This document shows, one piece after another, positions 1 to 6,427 of a DNA stretch of 6,508 nt. Numbering within the stretch: the first letter of the stretch is position 1; each line of letters opens with the position of its first letter. Origin of the DNA: Nitrospirota bacterium (GTDB taxonomy: Bacteria; Nitrospirota; Thermodesulfovibrionia; Thermodesulfovibrionales; Magnetobacteriaceae); the NCBI GenBank assembly GCA_015233265.1, contig JADFXZ010000124.1, positions 1 through 6,508 on the forward strand. The letters are read 5' to 3'. The position numbers were made by a program, and so were the translations under genes. The notes beneath the pieces were generated by a model. It saw only the letters and a list, made by a program, of their open reading frames with translations, was not told the origin of the DNA and searched no databases.

Positions 1-176
1 AGATCTGTAAAACTCTTCCCATAGCTGAGGTCTGCCGCGGCAATTGCCTTTGCCACCCTTCTGATAAGGTCGTCGGGAGATTCGCTGGCAGCGCCATATT
101 CATTTTTCTTAAGATACCGTTTTTGAAGAACTTTAAGGCCGTTCGGTGTCAGATTTATGCCGCTATAAGTATCCAT
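1..176 (-). CDS. nrdJ: Class II (adenosylcobalamin-dependent) ribonucleotide reductase, N-terminal part only
   Basis: Reading the - strand from ATG at 176-174 gives 58 uninterrupted codons to the window edge, beginning MDTYSGINLTPNGLKVLQKR. The pattern of LT.NGLKVL.KRYLKK, an acidic linker, then a Pro-Asp-Asp and RRVAKAIAAAD stretch (about residues 36-50) is the typical N-terminus of vitamin B12-dependent ribonucleoside-diphosphate reductases. These cytoplasmic enzymes convert ribonucleotides to deoxyribonucleotides using a cobalamin-generated thiyl radical. An in-frame TAA lies two codons before the ATG, so this start is the only reasonable ATG. The Shine-Dalgarno match is poor: a GGGAG about 13 nt upstream. 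The catalytic barrel lies outside the window, so the class assignment rests only on N-terminal resemblance. The gene is divergent from the RDD-mre operon. Confidence 0.75.
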   Translation of the reverse strand, partial: MDTYSGINLTPNGLKVLQKRYLKKNEYGAASESPDDLIRRVAKAIAAADLSYGKSFTD

Positions 177-251
177 TTCTTAGTGCTGTCTCCCAGTAAT
201 ATCGCTTATGAAATCCCCCGTCTGCTTATCGGAGTCCACAATAGAATACCA

Positions 252-280
252 ATTTTACTATATTTGGGCTTGCAGCGCAA
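252..280 (-). promoter_or_regulatory. Candidate sigma-70-type promoter for nrdJ
   Basis: On the - strand, TTGCGC (280-275) is separated by exactly 17 nt from TAAAAT (257-252). Four of six bases match the -35 consensus and five of six the -10. Transcription would start near 245, giving an untranslated leader of about 70 nt before the nrdJ ATG at 176. I saw no recognisable cobalamin riboswitch core in that leader, and it is too short for a full one. Confidence 0.5.
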
Positions 281-281
281 G
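269..281. repeat. Short inverted repeat over the nrdJ -35 region
   Basis: CTTGC (269-273) and GCAAG (277-281) are perfect 5-bp arms around a 3-nt AGC loop. On the + strand they are followed by a T-rich run (282-291), so the element resembles a weak intrinsic terminator for rightward transcription. No rightward gene precedes it. The repeat covers the -35 box of the nrdJ promoter candidate, so an operator role is equally possible. The arms are short and chance is not excluded. Confidence 0.3.
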
Positions 282-341
282 TTATTTTTTTCAACTACAA
301 TAAAAATCTATAGCCGCGGCGACAGATGTTTATATAATTTA

Positions 342-371
342 TTGAAAATTCAAGCGCTTATTTGTTACTAT
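342..371 (+). promoter_or_regulatory. Candidate promoter for the RDD-mreBCD-mrdA-rodA operon
   Basis: TTGAAA (342-347) is followed after 18 nt by TACTAT (366-371), with TG at 363-364 giving an extended -10 arrangement (TG-T-TACTAT). The predicted start point falls at about 377-379, practically on the ATG chosen for the RDD gene, so the transcript would be leaderless or nearly so. A TATAAT also lies at 333-338 but has no acceptable -35 partner at 16-18 nt. The assignment is tentative. Confidence 0.3.
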
Positions 372-376
372 TGCTG

Positions 377-802
377 ATGGGTAAAGAGGAGATAACCGCA
401 GGCATTCTGCCGCGCGTCCTTGCCAAGGCAATCGACCTCGTACTGTGTTTCTTGCTGATAGAGATGTTGCCACGGGCGGGGTTTTACGCAGCCGTGATAT
501 TTATATTGATTGGAGACAGCTTATATAAAAAGGCAAGCATAGGGAAAAAACTGATGGGCATGGAGGTCAAATCCCTTCGCGAGGGGATAGTGTCGCACGG
601 GCGGTCTTCTATTTTGAGAAACAGCACATTTGCCCTTGCCCTGATGCTATGGAAGCTGCCGCTTTTTGTGGGCTGGTTTTTTTTTATTGCAATTGTTGGC
701 ATAGAATTCATTATAATGATTGGCAATGCCAACAGGATGAGAATCGGAGACGAACTGGCAAAAACACGCGTTGTGGAGATAGTCTTTAAGGAGGAAGAAT
801 GA
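377..802 (+). CDS. RDD family integral membrane protein
   Basis: A 141-residue membrane protein with the RDD-domain signature. The N-terminal segment AGILPRVLAKAIDLVLCFLL carries the conserved Arg (about 13) and Asp (about 20) at the start of the first membrane helix. The central loop contains SIGKKLMGMEV (about 54-64), matching the family's G.TLGKRLLGL.V motif. The C-terminal RIGDELAKTRVVE matches the R..D..A.T.VV tail. Three to four hydrophobic helices are visible, with a long one around 82-114. Function is not established for most RDD proteins; some have been linked to ion transport. ATG 377 gives the usual short N-terminus before AG..PR. TTG 362 is possible, but neither start has a clear Shine-Dalgarno site. 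The stop codon overlaps the mreB start (ATGA), placing it firmly in the elongation operon and suggesting, without proof, an envelope-related role. Confidence 0.8.
   Translation: MGKEEITAGILPRVLAKAIDLVLCFLLIEMLPRAGFYAAVIFILIGDSLYKKASIGKKLMGMEVKSLREGIVSHGRSSILRNSTFALALMLWKLPLFVGWFFFIAIVGIEFIIMIGNANRMRIGDELAKTRVVEIVFKEEE
788..794 (+). promoter_or_regulatory. Strong Shine-Dalgarno site for mreB
   Basis: AAGGAGG lies 4 nt before the mreB ATG and inside the last codons of the RDD gene. It is the strongest ribosome-binding site in the operon; mreC, mreD, mrdA and rodA have only weak ones. This agrees with MreB being needed in larger amounts than its membrane partners. Confidence 0.8.
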
Positions 803-1824
803 TTTTTAGTAAACTCTTAGGGTTGTTTTCTAATGATTTGGCCATAGATTTGGGGACTGCTAATACGCTGGTGTATGCCAAGGGCAAGGGCATAGTGTGC
901 AATGAGCCCTCGGTGGTAGTTATGAGAATGGACACAAAGAAAGTTGTGGCCGTTGGGGCAGAGGCCAAGAGAATGCTTGGCAAGACCCCTGCCAATATAA
1001 TGACCATAAGGCCGATGAAAGATGGAGTAATAGCGGACTTTAACGCCGCTGGTGAGATGTTGAAGTATTTTATCAAAAAGGCGCACAACAGGAAGAGCTT
1101 TGTCTCCCCGAGGGTAATCATAGGCGTACCGTCTCAGATAACCCTGGTCGAACAACGTGCAGTGAAAGAGGCAGCCGAGGCATCTGGGGCGCGCGAGGTC
1201 TATCTGATTGAGGAGACAATGGCGGCCGCCGTAGGGGTTGGCCTGCCGATTGACGAGCCATATGGCAATATGATAGTTGACATAGGAGGCGGCACCACAG
1301 ATGTGGCAGTCATATCGATGGACGGCATTGTGTATAGCAAGGCGGTAAAGGTGGGCGGCGACACAATGGACGAGAAAATCGTGGCCTATGTAAAAGAAAA
1401 ATATAGTTTTCTGATAGGAGACAGGACGTCTGAGCAGATAAAAATAGAGATAGGCTCAGCATTTAAACTTGACGAGGACCGCACGTATGACGCTAATGGG
1501 CGAGACCTTATCTCAGGCATTCCAAAATCAGTAAGAATCAGAGAAGATGAGATAAGAGAGACCCTGGCAGAGCCGGTGAGCTTAATAGTAAGCACAATAA
1601 AGACAGCCCTTGAAAACACCCCGCCCGAACTGGCCTCTGACATAGTGGACAACGGCATAGTGCTCGCAGGGGGCGGTGCGCTGTTAAAAGGGATAGACGC
1701 CTTAATCAGACAGGAAACAAGACTGCCTGTGGTTGTGACAGACTCTCCGCTGACGGCGGTAGTAATGGGTGTAGGCAAGATGCTTGAGGACCTTGCCCTA
1801 TTAAAGAGGATTGCCGTTGGTTGA
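799..1824 (+). CDS. mreB: Rod shape-determining protein MreB (bacterial actin)
   Basis: Full-length MreB of 341 residues, a typical family length. It is an ATP-binding actin homologue that polymerises into antiparallel filaments under the inner membrane and orients the elongation machinery. The phosphate-1 motif IDLGTANT is at about 16-23, LIEETMAAAVG at about 136-146, the phosphate-2 motif IVDIGGGTTDVA at about 159-170, and the adenosine motif LAGGGALLKGI at about 289-299. The N-terminal MIFSKLLGLF is short and amphipathic, as expected for a membrane-binding helix. The start is fixed by the AAGGAGG site 4 nt upstream and overlaps the RDD stop by 4 nt. The stop TGA shares its A with the mreC ATG. 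It is unlikely to be the paralogue Mbl, because mreC and mreD follow directly. Confidence 0.97.
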   Translation: MIFSKLLGLFSNDLAIDLGTANTLVYAKGKGIVCNEPSVVVMRMDTKKVVAVGAEAKRMLGKTPANIMTIRPMKDGVIADFNAAGEMLKYFIKKAHNRKSFVSPRVIIGVPSQITLVEQRAVKEAAEASGAREVYLIEETMAAAVGVGLPIDEPYGNMIVDIGGGTTDVAVISMDGIVYSKAVKVGGDTMDEKIVAYVKEKYSFLIGDRTSEQIKIEIGSAFKLDEDRTYDANGRDLISGIPKSVRIREDEIRETLAEPVSLIVSTIKTALENTPPELASDIVDNGIVLAGGGALLKGIDALIRQETRLPVVVTDSPLTAVVMGVGKMLEDLALLKRIAVG

Positions 1825-2618
1825 TGACTAAAAAGAGCCAGGTGCTGTTCTTACTCTACTTGTTTTTTTCTATTTCGCTCATGTCAGTTCAGAGTATAAA
1901 AGGGCCACTGCAGCCGCTTTTTTTTGTCCGGTTGCCCATAAATTATGTAAACGAGGCCGTAACCTCTCTTATTTATTATATTAAAAGACCATTTATCGTC
2001 GCAATTGATCTGGAAAGACATAACGAAGCACTGCAGACGCAGATAGATGAGTTACTATTAAAAAAACAGGAGTTCGAAGAGAAATCGATAGAAAACGCTC
2101 GCCTCAGGCAATTGTTGAATTTGAAGGAAGAGATGCCAGACTATGTGGCAACTGCAAAGGTGGTCTCAAAAAACCCTGATATGTGGACGCAAACGATAGA
2201 AATAAACAAGGGATTTAAAGACGGCGTAACAAAGGACATGGCCGTGCGAACGGTTTCCGGATTGATTGGGAAGATAAAAAAAGCGGATGCCCGTTATTCT
2301 ACAGTGCTGTTGTTGACAGATGTAAGCTCAGCTGTAGCGGTTAAATCTCAGGACAACAGGACTGAGGCAATTCTCAGCGGCTCTGGCGAGGACTACTGCT
2401 TTCTGAAGCATGGCACAGGCATGGAGGAGGCGGTCATCGGAGATACAATAATTACCTCTGGGTTAGATTCGCTGTATCCGGCTGGCATTGCCGTAGGCAA
2501 GGTGGTATCGACCGAGAAAAACCCTTCGATGTTTGAGCAGGATATAAAGGTAGAGCTGTTTGCCAATCCGCGAAAAATTGACGAGGTCATGGTCATAACC
2601 CGCCACAGGGACATGTAG
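1824..2618 (+). CDS. mreC: Rod shape-determining protein MreC
   Basis: A bitopic inner-membrane protein of 264 residues. One N-terminal membrane helix (about 6-25) is followed by a charged helical segment with coiled-coil character (about 62-100) used for dimerisation. The periplasmic beta-rich domain includes the family-typical ITSGLDSLYPAGIAVGKV (about 210-227). MreC links MreB filaments with PBP2 and RodA and is thought to switch PBP2 to an active form. ATG 1824 overlaps the mreB stop by one base (TGATG). A TTG at 1821 is an in-frame alternative adding one residue, and it lies closer to optimal spacing from the weak AAAGAGGA at 1803-1810. The start is therefore uncertain by one codon. No frameshift or truncation was seen. 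Confidence 0.95.
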   Translation: MTKKSQVLFLLYLFFSISLMSVQSIKGPLQPLFFVRLPINYVNEAVTSLIYYIKRPFIVAIDLERHNEALQTQIDELLLKKQEFEEKSIENARLRQLLNLKEEMPDYVATAKVVSKNPDMWTQTIEINKGFKDGVTKDMAVRTVSGLIGKIKKADARYSTVLLLTDVSSAVAVKSQDNRTEAILSGSGEDYCFLKHGTGMEEAVIGDTIITSGLDSLYPAGIAVGKVVSTEKNPSMFEQDIKVELFANPRKIDEVMVITRHRDM

Positions 2619-3074
2619 ATGACCTGGCTCAAAGACAATGTCCTCTGGATTGCGCTTGTAATACTGGCCGTTGTGATAGACGAAAGCAGGGTGTTGCGGG
2701 TAAATATCATCGTAGTACTGGTGTACTACATGGGGATACGCTGGAAGACAAGGAGGGCGGTGCTTTGGGCGTTTGTCATCGGGGTGTTGCTTGACAGTAT
2801 TGCCTTAAAGATTTTAGGGCCAAACATACTATCTAAGGGTACGCTTATGTTTATGGCGTATTTTTTTCAGACGGGGATATTTAATCTAACGCCGCTGCTA
2901 AACGGGATTCTGTGCTTTGCGTTTACCGTGATAGATAATTTCATAGTATACTATTCGCTTACCCTGTTTGATACAAAGCCAGCTGAAATACTCTATGTCG
3001 CCCATACTACACTATACCAGTCCATAGTCAATGCCGTTGTTGGGTTTATTTTTATAAGAGAAAGAGATGAGTAG
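2619..3074 (+). CDS. mreD: Rod shape-determining protein MreD
   Basis: A polytopic inner-membrane protein of 151 residues, close to the usual size of 150-170. About five hydrophobic helices are visible. The loop and helix AFVIGVLLDSIALKILGPN (about 51-69) matches the family's G...GLL.D......LG.N pattern, and the tail ends in charged residues (RERDE). MreD is a small partner of MreC in the elongation complex with no known catalytic activity. MreD sequences diverge strongly, so the call rests on hydropathy and this motif plus its position between mreC and mrdA. The ATG begins on the base immediately after the mreC stop, with a modest AGGGA 7 nt upstream. The last 8 nt overlap the mrdA start. 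Confidence 0.9.
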   Translation: MTWLKDNVLWIALVILAVVIDESRVLRVNIIVVLVYYMGIRWKTRRAVLWAFVIGVLLDSIALKILGPNILSKGTLMFMAYFFQTGIFNLTPLLNGILCFAFTVIDNFIVYYSLTLFDTKPAEILYVAHTTLYQSIVNAVVGFIFIRERDE

Positions 3075-4824
3075 GGAATATTTCGAAAAGTACTCGGGCC
3101 TGACGATATTTATCGTGATGTTAGTGTTTTTTGTACTGGCACTGAGAATATACCAGCTTCAGGTGTTACAAGGGCCTCAGTACAGAGAAGCTGCCAACTC
3201 AAACAAGATCCGGGTGATAACGCTGCCAGCGGCACGTGGAATAATCTATGACAGAAACCACGTGCCGCTGGTGAAAAATGAACCCTATTATTATGCCTCA
3301 CTGATGCCGGAGACAAAAAATATAGATACGGCGGGGCTGTCTAAGCTGTTGGATATAAATGAGAAAAAGCTAATCACCAAGCTCAAAAAAGGAGAAGCCC
3401 AGAGATTTAAGGCAATAGTGCTCAAAGAAGGACTTGCGTTTAAGGATGTAGCGGCAATAGAGGCAAGGCGTTCGGATTTCCCCGGCCTAATGGTCGAGCC
3501 TAACCTGACCAGACACTACGTATATAACAACACCGGTTCGCACGTAATAGGATATTTGGGCAGAATGACGGCCAAACAGATGCAAAGCGCGGAATATGAC
3601 AACGTAACCCCTGAGACATTTGTCGGACAGTGGGCAGCCGAAGAGTTCTATGACAGGCAGTTGCGCGGAAGCGCCGGGGAGAAAATCATCGAGGTAGACG
3701 CCTTGGGCAGGCAATTAAAACTTATCGGGCAGACAAAGCCACAAATGGGAAAAGATATAACCCTGAGCATAGATATAGATTTGCAGGAGGCCGCAGAGAA
3801 GGCCTTTGGTGGAAAAACAGGCTCTCTGGTTGTCATCAATACGACAAACGCCGAGGTATTGGCACTTGTCAGCCTGCCGGCTTTTGACCCAAACGACTTT
3901 GTCATGGGGATAGAGACAGACAAATGGAATGCCATGCACAAGGACAAAAGGCATCCGTTTCTTAACAGGGCACTGCAGAGCACTTATCCTCCGGGGTCGG
4001 TATTTAAACCTGTTGTAGCAATAGCGGCCCTGGAAGAAGGCGTAACGGACGCCAATTCGGGTACTCATTGCAACGGGTCTCTGGAGTTTGGAAAATACTC
4101 CTTTGGCTGTTGGAAAAGCCACGGCAGCGTGAGTTTTCACAGGGCAATGGTAGAGTCGTGCGATGTGTTTTATTACGAAATTGGCAAAAAACTTGGTATT
4201 GAAAGGATAGAGAAATACGCAAGGCTCTTTGGGCTGGGCTCAAGCACTGGCATAGGCCTTAAACGTGGCGTGGATGAAAAAGACGGCACAATGCCTTCTA
4301 CAAAGTGGAAAAACAAGGCGGCAAAAAGGCAGTGGTTCTTAGGTGAGACATTAAGCGCGTCGATAGGGCAGGGATATGTATCTGTAACACCGGCACAAAT
4401 GGCGCAAATGACCGCAATGATAGCAAATGAAGGAATCATTATGCCAATTACGCTGCTTAAGGATGGAAACGCGGCAATGCCGCGGGAGAGGCTCAACATT
4501 CGGTCTGAGACCTTCGACACCGTAAAGAGCGCGATGTATGGGGTTGTAAACGAGGAAAGAGGCACGGGGAAAGACGCCAAAAGTAAGATAGTCCAAATAT
4601 CTGGCAAGACTGGAACGGCGCAGGTTATAGCCGGAAGGCTTAAGAGCGAACAACAAAAGGAACGTCACAGAGACCACGCATGGTTTATAGCATATGCACC
4701 TTCGGAGCATCCTGAGATAGCGCTAGCCGTAATTGTCGAACACGGTGGACACGGAGGCAGCGCTGCAGCCCCAATAGCAAAACAAGTGATTGAGAGCTAT
4801 TTTAAAGGCAAGGCCGGCAAATAA
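3067..4824 (+). CDS. mrdA: Penicillin-binding protein 2, elongation-specific peptidoglycan D,D-transpeptidase
   Basis: A class B penicillin-binding protein of 585 residues that crosslinks new side-wall peptidoglycan in the periplasm together with RodA. There is a short cytoplasmic tail and a single membrane anchor (about 11-27). The non-catalytic pedestal begins with the typical ARGIIYDRN (about 56-64), and the region near 185-230 (FVGQWAAEEFYDRQLRG, then DALGR) is characteristic of the family. The transpeptidase motifs are intact: SVFK with the nucleophile Ser at about 311 and Lys at 314, SCD at about 364-366 in the SxN position, and KTG at about 514-516. The Asp in the second motif is a variant common in PBP2-type enzymes. 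ATG 3067 overlaps the mreD stop by 8 nt, indicating coupled translation. The direct mreD and rodA neighbours favour PBP2 over the division enzyme FtsI. Confidence 0.96.
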   Translation: MSREYFEKYSGLTIFIVMLVFFVLALRIYQLQVLQGPQYREAANSNKIRVITLPAARGIIYDRNHVPLVKNEPYYYASLMPETKNIDTAGLSKLLDINEKKLITKLKKGEAQRFKAIVLKEGLAFKDVAAIEARRSDFPGLMVEPNLTRHYVYNNTGSHVIGYLGRMTAKQMQSAEYDNVTPETFVGQWAAEEFYDRQLRGSAGEKIIEVDALGRQLKLIGQTKPQMGKDITLSIDIDLQEAAEKAFGGKTGSLVVINTTNAEVLALVSLPAFDPNDFVMGIETDKWNAMHKDKRHPFLNRALQSTYPPGSVFKPVVAIAALEEGVTDANSGTHCNGSLEFGKYSFGCWKSHGSVSFHRAMVESCDVFYYEIGKKLGIERIEKYARLFGLGSSTGIGLKRGVDEKDGTMPSTKWKNKAAKRQWFLGETLSASIGQGYVSVTPAQMAQMTAMIANEGIIMPITLLKDGNAAMPRERLNIRSETFDTVKSAMYGVVNEERGTGKDAKSKIVQISGKTGTAQVIAGRLKSEQQKERHRDHAWFIAYAPSEHPEIALAVIVEHGGHGGSAAAPIAKQVIESYFKGKAGK

Positions 4825-4826
4825 TT

Positions 4827-5954
4827 ATGTGGTTTTTGCAAATAAACAGACAATATCTGAAACAGTTCGACTGGTATATGTTGTCGCTGCTTCTTGTTAT
4901 CAGCATAATCGGGGTAATGACGATATACAGCGCAACGAGGCCGGTAATAACAACAGTGCAGCCGAATTACTATATAAAGCAAATAGTGTGGATATTGTTA
5001 GGGTTGGCGGTGTTGTTAACGGTTTCGGTGTTTGATTACAATTGGTTAAGGAAATATGGGTATTTTTTGTATATACCGGGGCTTATTTTGCTGACCTTAG
5101 TGTTATTTATAGGCAAGCGCGGCATGGGAGCACAGAGATGGCTGGAGCTTGGGCCGGTGTCATTTCAGCCATCGGAGCTGTTTCGAATATTGCTGATTGT
5201 AGGAGTGTCGAAGTATCTAAGCACAGTAAATGGTCTATTGACAAAGAGACATTTTTCAATAGCGTTAATGGCATTTGGTCTGGTACCGTTTATACTTATA
5301 CTCAAGCAGCCTCACTTAGGAACGAGTTTGGTGTTATTGTCGACATTTTTTTTCCTTACAATTGCAAAGAAATTAGAGAAGAAGGTAATGATAACGTTGA
5401 TAATAATAGCCATAGCGGTACCGCCCGTTGCAGGGAATCTTGTTTGGCGGCACTTAAAAGATTATCAGAAGAAGAGAATTGTCGCCTTTATCGAGCCGGA
5501 TGTCGACCCCAAAGGGATAGGCTACCAGATAGAGCAGTCAAAGATAACCATAGGCTCCGGGCAACTGCTTGGACGAGGGTATCTCAAGGGCACTCAGGGG
5601 CCGCTGAGGTTCTTACCGGAGAAGCACACGGACTTCATATACTGTGTCTTTGCTGAGGAATGGGGTTTTGTGGGCAGTGCGATAATAATAATGTTATACT
5701 TATTGTTATTTCTGAGGGGTATATCGACCGCGTTAAGGTCAAGAGACGAGTTTGGCAGGTATCTTGCGCTGGGGCTGACATTTATGTTATTCCTATATTT
5801 TTTTATAAATATGGGGATGGTACTGGGAATGATGCCGGTAGTGGGTGTGCCGATACCGTTTATGAGTTACGGGGGGACAACGCTGATAACGAATTACATC
5901 GCAATAGGGATATTAATAAATATTAGAATGAGGAGATTAGCTATCTGTTATTAG
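4827..5954 (+). CDS. rodA: RodA, SEDS-family peptidoglycan glycosyltransferase
   Basis: A polytopic SEDS protein of 375 residues with about ten membrane helices. It polymerises lipid II into glycan strands at the inner membrane and works as a pair with PBP2. Visible family motifs are RWLELGPVSFQPSE (about 104-117), QPHLGTSLVL (about 161-170), and the large periplasmic loop with DVDPKGIGYQ...GSG (about 225-245). Next come FLPEKHTDFIY (about 262-271), with the putative catalytic Asp at about 269, and PVVGVPIPFMSYGGTT (about 337-352). The start ATG lies 2 nt after the mrdA stop, with only a weak purine-rich site inside mrdA. Pairing with mrdA and mreBCD favours RodA over the division paralogue FtsW. 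It appears to be the last gene of the operon, but no intrinsic terminator follows. Confidence 0.96.
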   Translation: MWFLQINRQYLKQFDWYMLSLLLVISIIGVMTIYSATRPVITTVQPNYYIKQIVWILLGLAVLLTVSVFDYNWLRKYGYFLYIPGLILLTLVLFIGKRGMGAQRWLELGPVSFQPSELFRILLIVGVSKYLSTVNGLLTKRHFSIALMAFGLVPFILILKQPHLGTSLVLLSTFFFLTIAKKLEKKVMITLIIIAIAVPPVAGNLVWRHLKDYQKKRIVAFIEPDVDPKGIGYQIEQSKITIGSGQLLGRGYLKGTQGPLRFLPEKHTDFIYCVFAEEWGFVGSAIIIMLYLLLFLRGISTALRSRDEFGRYLALGLTFMLFLYFFINMGMVLGMMPVVGVPIPFMSYGGTTLITNYIAIGILINIRMRRLAICY

Positions 5955-5966
5955 TTGAAGTGGATT

Positions 5967-5975
5967 TGTTATAAT
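5967..5975 (+). promoter_or_regulatory. Extended -10 promoter candidate for the tRNA gene
   Basis: TG-T-TATAAT (5967-5975) is a perfect extended -10 element, 28 nt before the tRNA. The start point would be near 5982, leaving a leader of about 22 nt. The -35 region is poor (TGTTAT at 5946-5951 with an 18-nt spacer), as is common for extended -10 promoters. It sits just after the rodA stop, so the tRNA could be transcribed on its own or by read-through from the operon. Confidence 0.5.
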
Positions 5976-5983
5976 AAGGAGCT

Positions 5984-5999
5984 GTGAGGCCGTGAGGCC
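5984..5999 (+). repeat. Tandem 8-bp repeat in the tRNA leader
   Basis: GTGAGGCC occurs twice head to tail (5984-5991 and 5992-5999). Because GGCC is self-complementary, the transcript can form a GGCC-GTGA-GGCC hairpin (5988-5999) with a GNRA-type tetraloop, ending 4 nt before the tRNA 5' end. There is no T-run, so it is not an intrinsic terminator. A role in 5' processing of the pre-tRNA is only a guess. Confidence 0.5.
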
Positions 6000-6003
6000 A
6001 TAT

Positions 6004-6077
6004 GGCGGTGTAGCTCAGTTGGTCAGAGCATGCGGCTCATATCCGCAGTGTCCGGGGTTCAAATCCCTGCACCGCCA
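6004..6077 (+). tRNA. tRNA-Met (anticodon CAT), probably elongator
   Basis: A complete 74-nt cloverleaf. The acceptor stem GGCGGTG/CACCGCC (6004-6010, 6070-6076) has seven Watson-Crick pairs and discriminator A6077. The D arm is GCTC/GAGC with loop AGTTGGTCA. The anticodon stem TGCGG/CCGCA encloses loop CTCATAT with CAT at 6038-6040. The variable loop is GTGTC, and the T arm is CGGGG/CCCTG with TTCAAAT. The 3' CCA is not encoded. Initiator tRNA is excluded by the paired first acceptor position and the lack of the three G-C anticodon-stem pairs. A tRNA-Ile with lysidine-modified CAT cannot be fully excluded by eye, but the overall sequence looks like bacterial elongator Met. The flanks add three pairs (TAT 6001-6003 with ATA 6077-6079), including the discriminator, making a 10-bp precursor stem. 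Confidence 0.93.
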
Positions 6078-6381
6078 TACCATCAATGCCCTCGGAGGCT
6101 ATCTTTCGTATGCGCTCGCGGTCGGCTTCGTCATTCGGCACCAGTACAAGGTTCCTATCCGGTTTAAACATCGATACACCAACGTGATCAAAATAGTCAA
6201 ATATCGATATATCAAGGCCATTGCATAGACTATAGAAGGTGTCGAGGCCGGGCATCTTCTTGCCGTCCTCAATCGCTTTGATCTGGGAATGTGATACTCC
6301 GCTTCTCTTTTCCAATTCTCGTAAGGTATATCCTTTCTTTAAACGAACTGCCTTAAAGAAACCATGTCCAAGTAATGCCAT
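6037..6381 (-). CDS. Small XRE-family helix-turn-helix transcriptional regulator
   Basis: A 114-residue protein beginning MALLGHGFFKAVRLKKGYTL. A Cro/C1-type HTH domain spans about 8-63, with the helix-turn-helix TLRELEKRSGVSHSQIKAIE at about 19-38 and the usual hydrophobic core that follows (DTFYSLCNGLDISIFDYF). The remainder (about 64-102) is charged and of unknown function. The start at 6381 is fixed by an excellent AAGGAGG 5 nt upstream; a longer frame opening at 6456 would run through the predicted promoter and is rejected. Residues 103-114 and the stop codon are read from the antisense strand of the tRNA gene, so the C-terminus AVQGFEPRTLRI is probably not ancestral. It convergently overlaps the tRNA by 41 nt. 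The target is unknown; autoregulation is likely from the operator-like repeat upstream. Confidence 0.8.
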   Translation of the reverse strand: MALLGHGFFKAVRLKKGYTLRELEKRSGVSHSQIKAIEDGKKMPGLDTFYSLCNGLDISIFDYFDHVGVSMFKPDRNLVLVPNDEADRERIRKIASEGIDGMAVQGFEPRTLRI

Positions 6382-6386
6382 CGTAT

Positions 6387-6393
6387 CCTCCTT
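6387..6393 (-). promoter_or_regulatory. Shine-Dalgarno site that sets the XRE gene start
   Basis: On the - strand AAGGAGG (6393-6387) precedes ATG 6381 by 5 nt (ATACG). This near-perfect site decides for the 114-residue product over the longer upstream in-frame start. Confidence 0.8.
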
Positions 6394-6427
6394 TTCTACT
6401 TGGCTCAGTCTAACATAGGTATTCTTA

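Larger units (their letters stand above)
177..376. other. Divergent intergenic region between nrdJ and the RDD-mre operon
   Basis: About 200 bases without a credible gene. It is A+T-richer than the flanking coding sequence, especially 241-365. It contains the leftward nrdJ promoter candidate, the small inverted repeat, and a weaker rightward promoter candidate at its right end. A + strand open frame covering 123-377 is not accepted as a gene: it runs antisense through the nrdJ start, has no ribosome-binding site and has no family resemblance. No convincing riboswitch or NrdR-box pair was recognised by eye. Confidence 0.6.

Noticed and set aside
177..250. Cobalamin riboswitch in the nrdJ leader
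   Set aside because: A B12-type reductase made this worth checking. The leader is only about 70 nt, too short for the full fold, and I see no B12-box-like sequence.
364..366. Loss of the SxN motif in PBP2 (SCD instead), residue numbers of the mrdA product
   Set aside because: An Asp at this position is common in PBP2-type transpeptidases, and the SVFK and KTG motifs are intact, so this is not a sign of inactivation.
123..377. 84-codon + strand open frame at the left edge
   Set aside because: It is antisense to the nrdJ start, has no ribosome-binding site, covers the A+T-rich intergenic region and resembles no family.
5042..5656. 204-codon + strand open frame inside rodA
   Set aside because: It is a shadow frame of rodA, which shows full SEDS-family motifs. 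The product has no recognisable domain.
5955..6003. Intrinsic terminator after rodA
   Set aside because: The only hairpin is a 4-bp GGCC stem without a following T-run, so the operon may read through into the tRNA.
5992..6228. 78-codon + strand frame containing GGVAQLVRACGSYPQCPGFK
   Set aside because: This is the direct translation of the tRNA gene plus the antisense of the XRE gene, a well-known spurious protein type.
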